From: Rhodoferax sp.
GTDB lineage: Bacteria > Pseudomonadota > Gammaproteobacteria > Burkholderiales > Burkholderiaceae_C
DNA: 64,000 bases
Assembly: GCA_020048895.1 (NCBI GenBank)
Contig: JAIFLV010000018.1
Location: forward strand, 1-64,000
Direction: 5' to 3'
The notes under the pieces are model-generated. The model saw only the letters and a program-made list of their open reading frames with translations. It made no database searches and had not been told where the DNA came from. Position 1 is the stretch's first letter; each line of letters opens with the position of its first letter. Made by a program: the position numbers and the translations under genes. Shown here one piece after another: positions 29,676 to 40,400 of this stretch.

Positions 29676-32600
29676 ATGTCCGCTGTTCTGGAGTCGATCA
29701 TGCCGGGCTTCACAATCAACTTCCTTAATAGGCTCTCGATCAAGGCGCGTGTCACGGCGTTCACCCTGGGCATCTTTGTACTCAGCTTGTGGACCTTGGC
29801 GTATTACGCCAGCTACATGCTGCGCCATGACATGGTTCGCCTGCTGGGAGAGCAGCAAATGTCTGCAGTAACCATGGTTGCAAACGAGATCAATGACGAG
29901 ATGCACGACGGAAAGCTGGCGCTGGAAAAACTCGCGCAACACATTGACTCCGGTTTAATGGCCAATCCGGCCGCCTTGCAGGCACAACTCGAGCGCAGTG
30001 TATTCATGGGGCACATGTTTAACAGCGGCATATTTGTGACTGACCTACACGGCACGGCCATTGCGGATGCGCCCAGGACCAGTGGACGCGTAGGGAGGAA
30101 TTTTTCCGGCCAGCAGACCATGGAGCTTGCGCTGCACAGCGGTGCCGCAGTGGTAGGACGTCCCATCATCGGAAGAACATCGGGAACGCCGGCAATGGCC
30201 ATAGTGGTGGGTATCCAGAATAGCCAGGGTCAGAAAATCGGTACGCTTGTGGGTGTGATCAACATCGGAGAGCCCGGCTTTCTTGACAAAATTGCGGCCA
30301 ACTCCTACGGCAAGACCGGCGCCTATGTGTTGGCTGATCGTGCGACCCGGACGTTCATCACTGGAACCGAAAAGAACCGCATCCTGACCGCATTCCCGAG
30401 TCCCGGCATTTCCAAGGCACTCGATCGGTTTGCGCAGGGTTATGAAGGCTCACAGGTCTATGTCAACCACACGGGCGTGGAGGTGATGGCATCGGCCAAG
30501 GGCATCCCCGCTGCAGGCTGGATATTGGGCGCCACGCTGCCCACACAGGAAGCGTTTTCGCCTATCTTGGCTATGCAGCAGAACATTCTTCTGGCCACTT
30601 TGCTGCTGACGCTGCTGGCGGCTGGGTTCACGTGGTGGATGCTGCGCCGGGAACTTTCCCCCATGATGAGCACCGTCCAGTTCCTTGCCGACACTGCGCA
30701 AAAGAACACTTTGCCACATGCTCTGCCAGTTACTACGGACAATGAAATCGGCCAACTGTTGGGGGGATTCAACCAACTGCTGAAATCACTGCATCTGCGT
30801 GATGCGGCGATCAGCGAGAGCGAAGCGTTCAAGTCCGGCATCCTCAACGCACTGACTGCCCATGTTGCAGTACTCGACCACAACGGCGTGATCATCGCGG
30901 TCAACAATGCCTGGCTCGCATTTGCCATGGAAAACAGCGTCTCTTGCGACCAGCCCACTGGACACACCGGGGTTGGAGTCAATTATCTGGACATATGCCA
31001 GGGCCAGGGAGGCACGCAGATCGAAGGCGGACAAGACGCACGCGTCGGGATATTGCAGGTCATGCAACGCAACCTGGCCTCTTTTCAGATGGAATACCCA
31101 TGCCATTCGCCCACCGAGCAACGCTGGTTCAACCTGTCGGCCACGCCCCTGGGTGCCGGTGGCGTGGTCATTGCCCACACCAACATCACCCAAAACAAGG
31201 TCCTGGAACTTGAGCTGGTAGAGCATCGCAATCACCTTGAGCACATGGTGGCGACACAAACCTCCGCTTTACAAAGCAGCGTTGAGGCGATGCGGGAAAG
31301 TGAATCGATGTTCAGGCTGTTGGCGCTCAATACCAGTGATGGCCTTGCTGTTTTTGAGAACAGTGTGATTGTTTACGTTTCACCGAGTTACCTGGGGCTG
31401 CTGGGCTTTGAGCGGGAAGAGGAAATCGGAAGAGGCGCGGATGCGATCAAAGACCTGATTCACCCCGACGATGCAGACCGGGTACTGGGCACAATTCATG
31501 CGGCAATGCAAGACAAGCTGCTGCGTAGCACTTACTCCTACCGGGCTAAACACAAGCAGGGGCACTACATCTGGCGCGAGGATACAGCACGGTTTACTTA
31601 CGACGACACAGGCCGCCTGCATCGCACCTACGTTGTGGCAAAGGACATCACTGACCGTGTCGAGATCGAAAACAAGCTGAAGAAGTCCACTGACCTGCTG
31701 GAGCGAACTGGCGAAGTGGCAAAGATAGGCGACTGGGAGGTTGATCTGCGGACCTTGCAAGTCGACTGGTCCGATCAGATCTATCGAATCTTTGAGGTCG
31801 ATACCGGGGCAAAGCTATCGGTCCAACAGGCGGTCGACTTTTGCGTACCGCAGAGCCGGTCAATGATTCGCGAGGCCATGACTTTGGCGATCGAGCAAGG
31901 CGTGAATTGGGATCTGGAGCTCGAAGCAATTACAGCCATGGGCCATCGTCGCTGGATCCGATCCCAAAGCCAGTTGGTGCGTGAGGCAGGCACAGTGGTC
32001 CGCTTGTTGGGGTCTGTACACGATGTGACGGCAGAAGTCTTGCAACGTAACGCGTTGGCAGAACACCAGCAGTCATTGCAAGTGTGTTTTGACAACCTTC
32101 AGGTGGGCGTTGGCGTCTTTTCGGAGATCGGACTGCTGTATTGCAATCCTGCATTCCGTTCTTTGCTGGGCTACAACACGACAGAATCGCTGGACCATTT
32201 GAATATGGACAGGCTGGCGCCCATGGGGGACCAGAGCTACATGCATGCCCGCCACAAACGCGCCAAAGCCTACCGCGAAACGCTGCCCCCGAAGCTCATG
32301 AAATTGCGTTGCAAGGATGACGCAACCCTGACCTGCCTGGTGAGCGGTGCCATTATTTCCTGGAATGGAGAAGACCAATTCCTGGCCTCTGCCACGCCAC
32401 TCGGAAGCGACGAAAAGGTTGAACAGGAACTCCGTGCCTCCGAGGAGCGATTTGAGCGCTTGCTGGTTGAGCAACTCGAAGACCAGCAGGCCGCTATTGC
32501 CCGCGAGCTCCATGATTCGCTTGGTTCACGACTGGCCGGCGTGGCAATGCTGTTGGGCGGAATCCGACAAAAGCGTCCCGAGGCTGAAGCAGAAATCGGG

Positions 32601-33080
32601 ATGGCTTTGGACCAGATTCACACTGCCGTGGAAGTCAGCCGTACGCTGGCGCGCGGCCTGATGCCGGTGGACGCATCCCCGGGGGCGTTCTGGCGCGCTT
32701 TGGAGCGGCTGTGTCTGGACTACCAGCGAATGGCCCGTGTTCAATGCCTGTTTTCGATGCAAGGTGATTTCGACGGCATTGATGCAGATACGGGAAACCA
32801 CCTGTACCGGATTGCCCAGGAGGCGCTGGTCAATGCAGTCAAACACGGGCATGCCACCACAATACAGGTCAATCTGGAAGAACGTCCTGACGCGCTGATC
32901 ATGTCGATCATTGACAACGGCGCGCAGGTCAAAGCCGAGCATGCTGCCCCACACAGTTCCAGTGGTGTTGGTTTGAAGTCCATGCAGGCCCGAGCCAAGG
33001 GCATCGGCGCCGCATTTCGGTGGTTTGTCAATGAATCTGGCGGAATCACCGTTTCCATTGCTTTGGAACTGCATGCCTGA
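29676..33080 (+). CDS. Multi-PAS NarL-type sensor histidine kinase
   Basis: This membrane sensor kinase of 1134 residues has TM1 at about 27-50, a Cache-like periplasmic sensor (about 51-300, with VGRPIIGRTSG and the KIGTLVGVINIG strand), TM2 at about 306-326, and HAMP at about 327-380. About four PAS-type segments follow (390-910). A HisKA_3 dimerisation box has ARELHDSLGSRLAG, with phospho-acceptor His946, and a HATPase_c domain ends the protein (NHLYRIAQEALVNAVKHG, GVGLKSM). Its partner is the NarL-type regulator 11 bases downstream. The signal is not identifiable. Confidence 0.93.
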   Translation: MSAVLESIMPGFTINFLNRLSIKARVTAFTLGIFVLSLWTLAYYASYMLRHDMVRLLGEQQMSAVTMVANEINDEMHDGKLALEKLAQHIDSGLMANPAALQAQLERSVFMGHMFNSGIFVTDLHGTAIADAPRTSGRVGRNFSGQQTMELALHSGAAVVGRPIIGRTSGTPAMAIVVGIQNSQGQKIGTLVGVINIGEPGFLDKIAANSYGKTGAYVLADRATRTFITGTEKNRILTAFPSPGISKALDRFAQGYEGSQVYVNHTGVEVMASAKGIPAAGWILGATLPTQEAFSPILAMQQNILLATLLLTLLAAGFTWWMLRRELSPMMSTVQFLADTAQKNTLPHALPVTTDNEIGQLLGGFNQLLKSLHLRDAAISESEAFKSGILNALTAHVAVLDHNGVIIAVNNAWLAFAMENSVSCDQPTGHTGVGVNYLDICQGQGGTQIEGGQDARVGILQVMQRNLASFQMEYPCHSPTEQRWFNLSATPLGAGGVVIAHTNITQNKVLELELVEHRNHLEHMVATQTSALQSSVEAMRESESMFRLLALNTSDGLAVFENSVIVYVSPSYLGLLGFEREEEIGRGADAIKDLIHPDDADRVLGTIHAAMQDKLLRSTYSYRAKHKQGHYIWREDTARFTYDDTGRLHRTYVVAKDITDRVEIENKLKKSTDLLERTGEVAKIGDWEVDLRTLQVDWSDQIYRIFEVDTGAKLSVQQAVDFCVPQSRSMIREAMTLAIEQGVNWDLELEAITAMGHRRWIRSQSQLVREAGTVVRLLGSVHDVTAEVLQRNALAEHQQSLQVCFDNLQVGVGVFSEIGLLYCNPAFRSLLGYNTTESLDHLNMDRLAPMGDQSYMHARHKRAKAYRETLPPKLMKLRCKDDATLTCLVSGAIISWNGEDQFLASATPLGSDEKVEQELRASEERFERLLVEQLEDQQAAIARELHDSLGSRLAGVAMLLGGIRQKRPEAEAEIGMALDQIHTAVEVSRTLARGLMPVDASPGAFWRALERLCLDYQRMARVQCLFSMQGDFDGIDADTGNHLYRIAQEALVNAVKHGHATTIQVNLEERPDALIMSIIDNGAQVKAEHAAPHSSSGVGLKSMQARAKGIGAAFRWFVNESGGITVSIALELHA

Positions 33081-33091
33081 AGGTACTTTCT

Positions 33092-33724
33092 ATGCAATCT
33101 GTCTTCATCATTGACGACCACGACATTGTTCGCTACGGACTGGCTGCATTGTTGGGTTCCTGTCCTGACCTGTCCATCGTGGGGCAAGCTTCCAATCTGA
33201 ACAATGGATTGGTGGGTATCGCAGAGTGCCTCCCTGATCTGGTCATCAGTGACATGTCGATGGACGACTCACAGGGCCTTGACACGGTGCGCAGTGTGGT
33301 TGCGGCGCAGGGCACTCGCTCGGTGCTCATCATTTCCATGCACGATGAGTTGATCTATGCCGAGCAGGTGGTCGCCCTCGGCGCAAAAGGCTACCTGATG
33401 AAAGAGGAGGCACAGCAGTTTGCATTGACCGCGGTGCGCTCCATACTCGAGGGCGAGATCTGGGTCAGCCCGGCGGTGAGTTCACTCATGCTGATGCGCC
33501 TTCGGCCACGCAACAGTGCCCGGACCGATCTGCCAAATGCCAAACTGAGCACGCGTGAACTTGAAGTGCTGCAAAAACTCGGTGCAGGCAAGACCACCAA
33601 GGAAATTGCTTTCGAGCTTGGCATCAGTGCGCGCACGGTGGATATTCACCGCGCCAACTTGAAGAAGAAACTGGACCTCAAGAGTGGTGCGGAACTGATT
33701 TCCTGGGCTGCGTCCAGACGCTAG
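33092..33724 (+). CDS. NarL/LuxR-family response regulator
   Basis: This 210-residue response regulator has a receiver with IIDDHD and phospho-acceptor Asp54 (LVISDMSMDD), and Lys in GYLMKEE. The C-terminal LuxR-type helix-turn-helix reads LSTRELEVLQKLGAGKTTKEIAFELGISARTV in order (about 148-180). It starts 11 bases after the kinase gene and is its obvious cognate. No target promoter can be named from this window. Confidence 0.95.
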   Translation: MQSVFIIDDHDIVRYGLAALLGSCPDLSIVGQASNLNNGLVGIAECLPDLVISDMSMDDSQGLDTVRSVVAAQGTRSVLIISMHDELIYAEQVVALGAKGYLMKEEAQQFALTAVRSILEGEIWVSPAVSSLMLMRLRPRNSARTDLPNAKLSTRELEVLQKLGAGKTTKEIAFELGISARTVDIHRANLKKKLDLKSGAELISWAASRR

Positions 33725-33864
33725 CGCTTGGGCGCAGCCCCAATCTCCTATCGAATTTAGCGATGCCGGATAGGTATAAGTACTGAGTCTGGCGCAGGCC
33801 AAAGGTTTGGTTTGGTGCGACCATCAACGCGTTGGGCAAGAATGGCCATTCGAGAGTGAACGCA

Positions 33865-36402
33865 ATGACGCTGAAAGACGTAAAGATCGGCACCCGCCTC
33901 GGGCTTGCCTTTGGCCTTGTGCTTCTCATTACCATCGTCTCGGCCGCCCTTACCTTGAGTAAATTGGCGGATATTCAGGACAACCTGCGCGACATCATCC
34001 AGGACAACAACCTCAAGGTCCGCTTGAGCAATGAGATGGCGGAGTCCACGCACGTTATTGCACGCGTGATGCGCACGATCATTTTGGTGAAAGAGAAAGA
34101 CCTCAAGGAACAGCGGCGCAAGTCAATCGTCAACGCGCGCGACACCTACAACAAATTGTGGTCCGAGCTGGAAAAATTGCCGGCCAGCGAAGATGGCAAG
34201 GCACTTCGGGCAAAGATTGCGCAGGCACGGTCTGTGGCGGGGGCTCTCAACAACCAGGTGATTGAGTTCACCATGGCTGGTAAGGAGGCCGAGGCCACGG
34301 AATTGCTCTTGAAAGAAGCCGGCCCCGCAACCCAAAGAATGATCGATGCGCTAAAGGAAAACATCGCCTTCCAGCAAGCCGATACACAGAAGGTCTACGC
34401 CAACGCTGAAACCCAATACCAATCAACCCGTAACCTGCTGATTGCCGCCAACGCACTGGTGGTGTTGCTGGCCGCGCTGTCGGGCTGGCTGGTAACGCGC
34501 TCCATCGTTCGCCCATTGAAACTGGCAGTGCAAGCCGCCGATGATGTAGCGTTGGGCAAGCTCGATGGCAAACTGCCCACGACCGGCAACGACGAAACTG
34601 GCCAGTTGCTGCAGTCATTCTCCCGAATGCAGGACGTTTTGGCACAGTTTCAGGCCGCGCAAACCCAGATGGCAGAGCAGCACCGTGCCGGCATGCTTGA
34701 CTTTGCGATACCCGTCGAATCGCTCCCGGGCGACTATGCTGCCATGGCGCGCGCCACCAATGAGCTGGTCCAGGCCCACATTGCGCTCAACGCCAAAGTC
34801 ATTGACCTGGCCCTGACCTATTCCGAGGGCAAGCTCGACACCGCCATGGAGCGCCTGCCCGGCCAGAAGGCCCGCATCAGCGAGGCCATGGACAAGGTGC
34901 AGGCCATCCTGCAGGACGCTGCTTTTGCGGCAAACTTCAACGAGCGTATCCGTCTTTCCCTGGACAGTTTGCCGGTATCCGTAACGGTAGCCAATGCACA
35001 GGCCCAATTGGTGCACGCCACACCCATGGCCAAAGAACTGCTTAAACTGTTTGGTGGCGCTGCATTTGATGCCGACAGGTTCTATGGAAACATGCTCTCC
35101 GCCCTGTTTCAGGACCCACACAACGCGGCCCAGTTTGACCAGGTCGTGCGCACGGGTGAAACTGTGGATATGGAGGTGGCCGGCCGTAATTTGCGCTTGC
35201 TATCGCGTCCTGTGGTGGACGCCCACGGTGAAACAGTAGGTCGCATTACCCAATGGTTTGACCGCACCAGTGAGATGATCTCGGAGCGGGAACTCGACGA
35301 CATGGTGGCTGCCGCCAACAAAGGCGACTTCAGCGGTCGACTCGACGAATTCAATGCGGACGGCTTCTTCGCCAAGATTTCCGCTGGCATGAACCAGCTC
35401 ATGGCCACCAGCGAACAGGGTCTAAGCGATGTGGCCGAGGTCATGGCAGCCTTTGCCAATGGAGACCTCACCAAACGCATAGAGCGCGATTACGAAGGCC
35501 TGTTCGGCCAGGTCAAGGACAGCGTCAACACCACAGCCGACAACCTGACACGGGTGATTGGCGAAGTGCATGGTGCTGCCGATGCGCTGCTGAGCGCGGC
35601 CAATCAGGTGAGCTCTACTGCGCAGTCTCTGTCGCAAGGCGCCAGCCAACAAGCAGCCAGCGTGGAAGAAACATCCTCGCAGATTGAAGTCATGTCGGCC
35701 AGCATCAGCCAAAACAGCGACAACGCTCGTGTTACCAACGGCATGGCCAGCAGCGCCAGCAAAGAGGCTATTGAGGGTGGAAGCGCCGTGGAACATACGG
35801 TGGCAGCTATGAAACAGATAGCATCCAAGATCGGCATCGTGGACGACATTGCCTACCAGACCAATCTGCTGGCATTGAACGCAGCCATTGAGGCGGCACG
35901 TGCGGGCGAGCACGGCAAGGGATTTGCGGTCGTTGCTGCCGAGGTGCGCAAGCTCGCCGAGCGTAGCCAGGCGGCTGCCAAAGAGATCGGGGAGCTGGCT
36001 GGCAATTCCGTGGCTACGTCAGAGCGCGCGGGCGGACTGCTCAAGCAGATCGTTCCCAGCATTCAGAAAACCAGTGAATTGGTGCAAGAAATTGCTGCGG
36101 CCAGTGCGGAGCAAAGCGAATCTGTAGTGCAGATTGGTAGTGCTATGGGGCAACTGAGCAAAGCCACCCAGCAAAACGCCTCAGCCTCGGAGGAGTTGGC
36201 TGCTACCAGTGAAGAGCTCTCGGGTCAGGCCAAGCAGTTGCAGCAGAGCATTGCGTTTTTCAACGTGGGAGCAAATCTGGCAAATGTTGCTGATGGGCAG
36301 GCTAACCTCCACCCGCGCCGCGCGCCTCCCATTCCTCTCTTGCCCCAGCTGGAGCCTGTGGCTGTGCGGTCTGAGCGCGGCAACAACTTCAGGCCCTATT
36401 GA
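33865..36402 (+). CDS. Methyl-accepting chemotaxis protein with internal PAS
   Basis: This 845-residue chemoreceptor has TM1 at about 10-30, a four-helix-bundle ligand domain, TM2 at about 190-210, HAMP, an internal cytoplasmic PAS-like region (about 355-475) and a signalling hairpin whose tip is near 660-690 ([26 protein letters not shown]). The ATG at 33865 follows GAGAGTGA; eleven in-frame codons upstream look non-coding. There is no C-terminal NWETF-type CheR tether. The methyl-helix [10 protein letters not shown] and the [10 protein letters not shown] segment are present. No che genes lie in the window. Confidence 0.92.
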   Translation: MTLKDVKIGTRLGLAFGLVLLITIVSAALTLSKLADIQDNLRDIIQDNNLKVRLSNEMAESTHVIARVMRTIILVKEKDLKEQRRKSIVNARDTYNKLWSELEKLPASEDGKALRAKIAQARSVAGALNNQVIEFTMAGKEAEATELLLKEAGPATQRMIDALKENIAFQQADTQKVYANAETQYQSTRNLLIAANALVVLLAALSGWLVTRSIVRPLKLAVQAADDVALGKLDGKLPTTGNDETGQLLQSFSRMQDVLAQFQAAQTQMAEQHRAGMLDFAIPVESLPGDYAAMARATNELVQAHIALNAKVIDLALTYSEGKLDTAMERLPGQKARISEAMDKVQAILQDAAFAANFNERIRLSLDSLPVSVTVANAQAQLVHATPMAKELLKLFGGAAFDADRFYGNMLSALFQDPHNAAQFDQVVRTGETVDMEVAGRNLRLLSRPVVDAHGETVGRITQWFDRTSEMISERELDDMVAAANKGDFSGRLDEFNADGFFAKISAGMNQLMATSEQGLSDVAEVMAAFANGDLTKRIERDYEGLFGQVKDSVNTTADNLTRVIGEVHGAADALLSAANQVSSTAQSLSQGASQQAASVEETSSQIEVMSASISQNSDNARVTNGMASSASKEAIEGGSAVEHTVAAMKQIASKIGIVDDIAYQTNLLALNAAIEAARAGEHGKGFAVVAAEVRKLAERSQAAAKEIGELAGNSVATSERAGGLLKQIVPSIQKTSELVQEIAAASAEQSESVVQIGSAMGQLSKATQQNASASEELAATSEELSGQAKQLQQSIAFFNVGANLANVADGQANLHPRRAPPIPLLPQLEPVAVRSERGNNFRPY

Positions 36403-36429
36403 GCGCCAGTCGGCGCAACAAGGAGACGC

Positions 36430-36801
36430 ATGACAAACCAGGCTGATTCAGGTGTGCAAGCGCCTGTCGATTTCGATACCGCACTGGCCGCGCTCGAAGG
36501 CGACGCCTCGCTGCTCGAAGCAGTTGCGACAATGCTGCTCACCCAGATGGAGGAGGATCTGCAGGCTATCGCGGCAGCTGTTGCAACAGAGAGTTCACTC
36601 GCACTTGCCGAGTCGTCCCATCGGCTTAAAGGGAGCCTGGGTGCTATTTCCGCCGTTCCCGCATTTCTTGCCTGTACCGCGCTGAACAAATCGGCTCGTA
36701 GTCGCTCCACCCAGTGTTATGCCTCGGAGCTTGTCTGTTTGGAGCACGAACTGGGTCGCCTGCGGATTTGCCTTCAGGCATGGCTGAAATCGAGATCGTA
36801 G
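36430..36801 (+). CDS. Histidine phosphotransfer (HPt) protein
   Basis: This 123-residue single-domain HPt protein shuttles phosphoryl groups between receivers. The motif SHRLKGSLGAI places the phospho-acceptor at His64. It lies between the chemoreceptor and a free receiver protein, with a hybrid kinase downstream. It could link the hybrid kinase's C-terminal receiver to the free receiver; this is inference from neighbourhood. Confidence 0.88.
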   Translation: MTNQADSGVQAPVDFDTALAALEGDASLLEAVATMLLTQMEEDLQAIAAAVATESSLALAESSHRLKGSLGAISAVPAFLACTALNKSARSRSTQCYASELVCLEHELGRLRICLQAWLKSRS

Positions 36802-36815
36802 TACCCAAGGTCCCG

Positions 36816-37226
36816 ATGAAACAAATCAGTTACACCAACAAGCGTCGAGTTCTCATCGTTGATGACGTGGAAGTTCACCGCGTGATAATGGACACATTTC
36901 TTCGAAAAGTTAACCCGTTCATTACCGTGGACGCTGCATCGTCAGTGCCTGAGGCCATTGAGAAGTTGAGCAACGAGAAGTTCGACGCGGTTGTTTCTGA
37001 TTGGAATCTCCCTGACCGCGGTGGTGACGTGCTTCTGAAGCGGATGCGCTCCAGAGCCGATTTCAACCGGGTGCCGTTCATCATGGTATCGGGCAATACG
37101 CGAACCGAGGACATCATCCACGCTTTCATGGATTTGGGGGTGGATGCCTACGTCACCAAGCCTTTCAAGGCCAACGACTTGTATGAAAAGATTGTTGCCG
37201 CGTGCGACAAGCGCAATCCGGGTTGA
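36816..37226 (+). CDS. Single-domain CheY-like receiver
   Basis: This 136-residue receiver has LIVDDVEVH, phospho-acceptor Asp62 (VVSDWNLPDRGG), Ser in MVSGNT and Lys in VTKPFKAND. There is no output domain, so it acts by protein contact. The ATG at 36816 follows AAGG at good spacing; an ATG at 36780 would overlap the HPt gene by 22 bases. Relation to the HPt and hybrid kinase is inferred from adjacency. Confidence 0.88.
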   Translation: MKQISYTNKRRVLIVDDVEVHRVIMDTFLRKVNPFITVDAASSVPEAIEKLSNEKFDAVVSDWNLPDRGGDVLLKRMRSRADFNRVPFIMVSGNTRTEDIIHAFMDLGVDAYVTKPFKANDLYEKIVAACDKRNPG

Positions 37227-37315
37227 GAGCAAATTGCCCCTGGCTTGCCACAAGACCTTGGCAGCCGCCACGCTCTTGGTAGCGCAAAGGTGTCTGGCAA
37301 CACCTGGTCTTCAGC

Positions 37316-37420
37316 ATGCTTGATACACTGGGTCCTGATCTGCACGAAATGCACTTTGACGTGGTGTTGAAGCGCTTGCGCCGGATCGCAAATGACCTGG
37401 ACAACGCGGAACGTTCATGA
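37316..37420 (+). CDS. Possible 34-residue small ORF overlapping the hybrid kinase start
   Basis: A 34-codon frame starts with ATG at 37316 and ends in TGA that overlaps the next gene's ATG by four bases. The product is charged, with alternating Leu and Arg (DVVLKRLRRIANDLDN). No ribosome-binding site was seen, and a stop lies in frame at 37280. It may be a translated leader coupling into the kinase gene or a chance frame. Confidence 0.3.
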   Translation: MLDTLGPDLHEMHFDVVLKRLRRIANDLDNAERS

Positions 37421-40400
37421 ATTCAAAGCTGCTCAGTTATTTCGACAAATTCAAGTCGTCAGGGTTGCTTCCTTCTCCCAAGGGACCCGCGCTCGTCGTT
37501 GTCAAGCTGACTCAGCAAGACGACGTCACCAACACGCAGCTCGAACACGCGATTCAGGCTGATCCGGCGTTGGTTGCGCACCTGTTGAAACTGGCCAATG
37601 CGTGTCGTGCCCATGGTATGCGCCCAATACTGGCGGTCGGCGACGCTATTGCAATTTTGGGACTCAATGCGGTCCGCGGTCTGGCGCTTGGTTTTTCAAT
37701 CATGAAAGACCAGCACTCGCCGCGATGCAGCGGATTTGACTACCCTGCGTTCTGGTCGCGCAATCTGGCCCGTGCAACTGCCATGCAGGCTTTGACGTCG
37801 GTCACGCATCTGATGCAAAGCGACGAAGCGTTTTGCCTGGCTCTGTTGTCTCAGATCGGAGAGCTGGGTTTGGCGAGCTTGTTTGCGCAGGACTACGCAC
37901 GGTTGCTCGATGCTACTCACGCGTCAGGTGAAGCTCTCCTGGATGCGGAGCACAGGGCGTTTGAGTTTGACCACGCCGAACTCAGTGCGGCATTGCTGAG
38001 CGACTGGGGTTTCCCGGCCAATCTGGTGGACTTGGTGCGAGTGCATGAGCGTTCCAAAAATGACAATCTGGGCACTGGTTCCCGTCAGGAGCGCCTGATC
38101 CTGACACTGATGTTGGCAACCCGGATCTCTGCCATCTGCATGGCCCCGCAGCAGGACCGCCGTGCTTTGATGGCGAATTTGTTGTTGCTCGGTGGCCAAG
38201 TCTCACTGGACGCCCCTGACTTATTGAAACTTTGCGACGGCGTGGTTCGCGACTGGACTGCCTGGTGCCAGTTATTGGAAGTTCCGGCGAACGTTTTGCC
38301 CCCATTTGGTGACCTGATGAATGCACCGAAGCCCCCTGTCCTGCGGCAGGGCGATGGCGCTTTGAGCGTGACCTCGGACGTCGGCTTGAGGGTGCTGCTG
38401 GTGGATGACTCAGTGATAATTCGGAACTTTCTGCGGCAGGTTCTCGGAAAGGCAGGTTACGTTTGCAGCGAGGCCGAGAATGGACGCATTGCCCTCGAGC
38501 TCGCATTGGCCAATCCACCCGATTTGATGGTCGTGGACTGGGCCATGCCGGAGATGGATGGCATCACGTTGATCCGCCGACTGCGCACGTCTAGCGCCGG
38601 ACGTGCCATCTACATCTTGCTGCTGACGGGAATGGATCAGGACGAAAAGCTGGTTGAAGCTTTTGCCGCTGGAGCCGATGATTTTCTGGCCAAACCACCC
38701 AAAGCGAATGTGCTGCTCAGCCGCATGTTGGCGGGTCAACGGGTGGTCGCGCTGAACCAGGAAATAAGACGCGACCAAAGCAATCTGCAACGCTTTGCCA
38801 CGGAGTTTGCCAAGATCAATGGACGACTGCAAGATACCCGCCAGAAAGACGCACACAACCAGGAACGCTTTGCCTTGAAGCAGCGCCAGGACGCGGAGCG
38901 TGCACGAGACTTTTCGTTGAGCGCATCGGATTGGTTTTGGGAGACAGACGAGGGGCATCGTTTTTGCTATTTTTCAGACAATTTCGAAAGTGTGTACGGA
39001 CTTTCTCCCGAACGCCTGCTGGGCAAGAACCGCAAGGCGATTCTGGAGGTCGATGCCCTCAATCCGCAAAAACACCTGGAAGCGCACCTTGCCCAACTGG
39101 CAGAGCATGCACCGTTCAAGAATTTTGAGTATCAGATTCGCACACAAGCGGATGAAGTGCGCTGGGTTTCGGTCTCTGGCGTGCCGCACGTGGACAGCGC
39201 AGGTCGGTTTGCTGGTTACCGGGGTACCGGCACTATTGTGTCCGAGCGCAAGCGCGCGGAAGAAGCACTGCAACAGGCCATGCAAATGGCGCAGGCCGCC
39301 AACTTGGCCAAGAGCCGCTTTCTGGCAACGATGAGCCACGAGATTCGCACCCCCATGAATGGTATTTTGGGGATGGCCCAAATGCTGTTGGCACCACGGA
39401 TTTCAGATGCGGATCGCACTGATTACGCGCGCACCATTTTGTCCAGCGGCCAAACCCTTCTGGCACTGCTGAACGACATACTGGATTTGTCCAAGATCGA
39501 GGCCGGCAAGTTCCAGCTAGACAACACAGCGTTTGCCCCCGAAGGACTGATGCACGAAACTTGCAACCTTTTTGCAGGAGCGGCGCATAGCAAAGGCTTG
39601 AAGCTGGACTACCAGTGGCATGGCCTTGCGGGTCAACGGTATTTGGCCGATGCGCACCGTCTACGCCAGATGCTCGCCAACCTGGTGGGGAACGCTCTCA
39701 AGTTCACCGCGCATGGAACTGTTCGGATTGAAGCATCGCAAACTCAGAGCAAGGGACAATCGGCACAACTTGAATTTGCGGTTGTGGACACTGGCATCGG
39801 CATTGACTCGGAAAAGTTTGGGGTTTTGTTCAAACCGTTTTCACAAGCTGACAGTTCGACTACCCGGGAATTTGGCGGTACCGGCCTTGGGCTGTCCCTC
39901 GTACGCCAACTCGCCACGGCGATGGGTGGCGAAGTAGGTCTTACAAGTGAGGTGGGCAAAGGATCCACTTTCTGGTTCCGCATTCGAGCGCAAGTCGTTC
40001 CCGATGGTCAGGAAAGCCGCGGTGAACAGCGCACAGCGCAGGTGAACTATCCAGTGGCAGAGCAGTTCACAGGCCATTTGCTAGTTGCCGAGGATAACGC
40101 GATCAATGCGAAGGTGATCAAGGCGCTTTTGGGTCGGCTTGGCATCACCATGACGCTGGTGGCGGACGGCCAGCAAGCAGTGAACGCGATCACCGAGGGG
40201 CAATCGAGTGAGTCGCCGGACTTGATCTTGATGGACTTGCATATGCCGAATCTCGATGGTTATGGTGCCACTGCAAAAATCAGGCAATGGGAAGTCGCGA
40301 ATCAGCAACTGCGCCGGCCCATTATTGCCCTCACTGCAGACGCGTTCGAAGAAGACCGCCAGAACTGTCTGGCCGTTGGTATGGATGATTTCTTGACCAA

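Noticed and set aside
33706-33741. GGCTGCG...CGCAGCC inverted repeat at the end of the NarL regulator gene
   Set aside because: A 7-bp stem with a 20-base loop and no T-run; not a convincing terminator.
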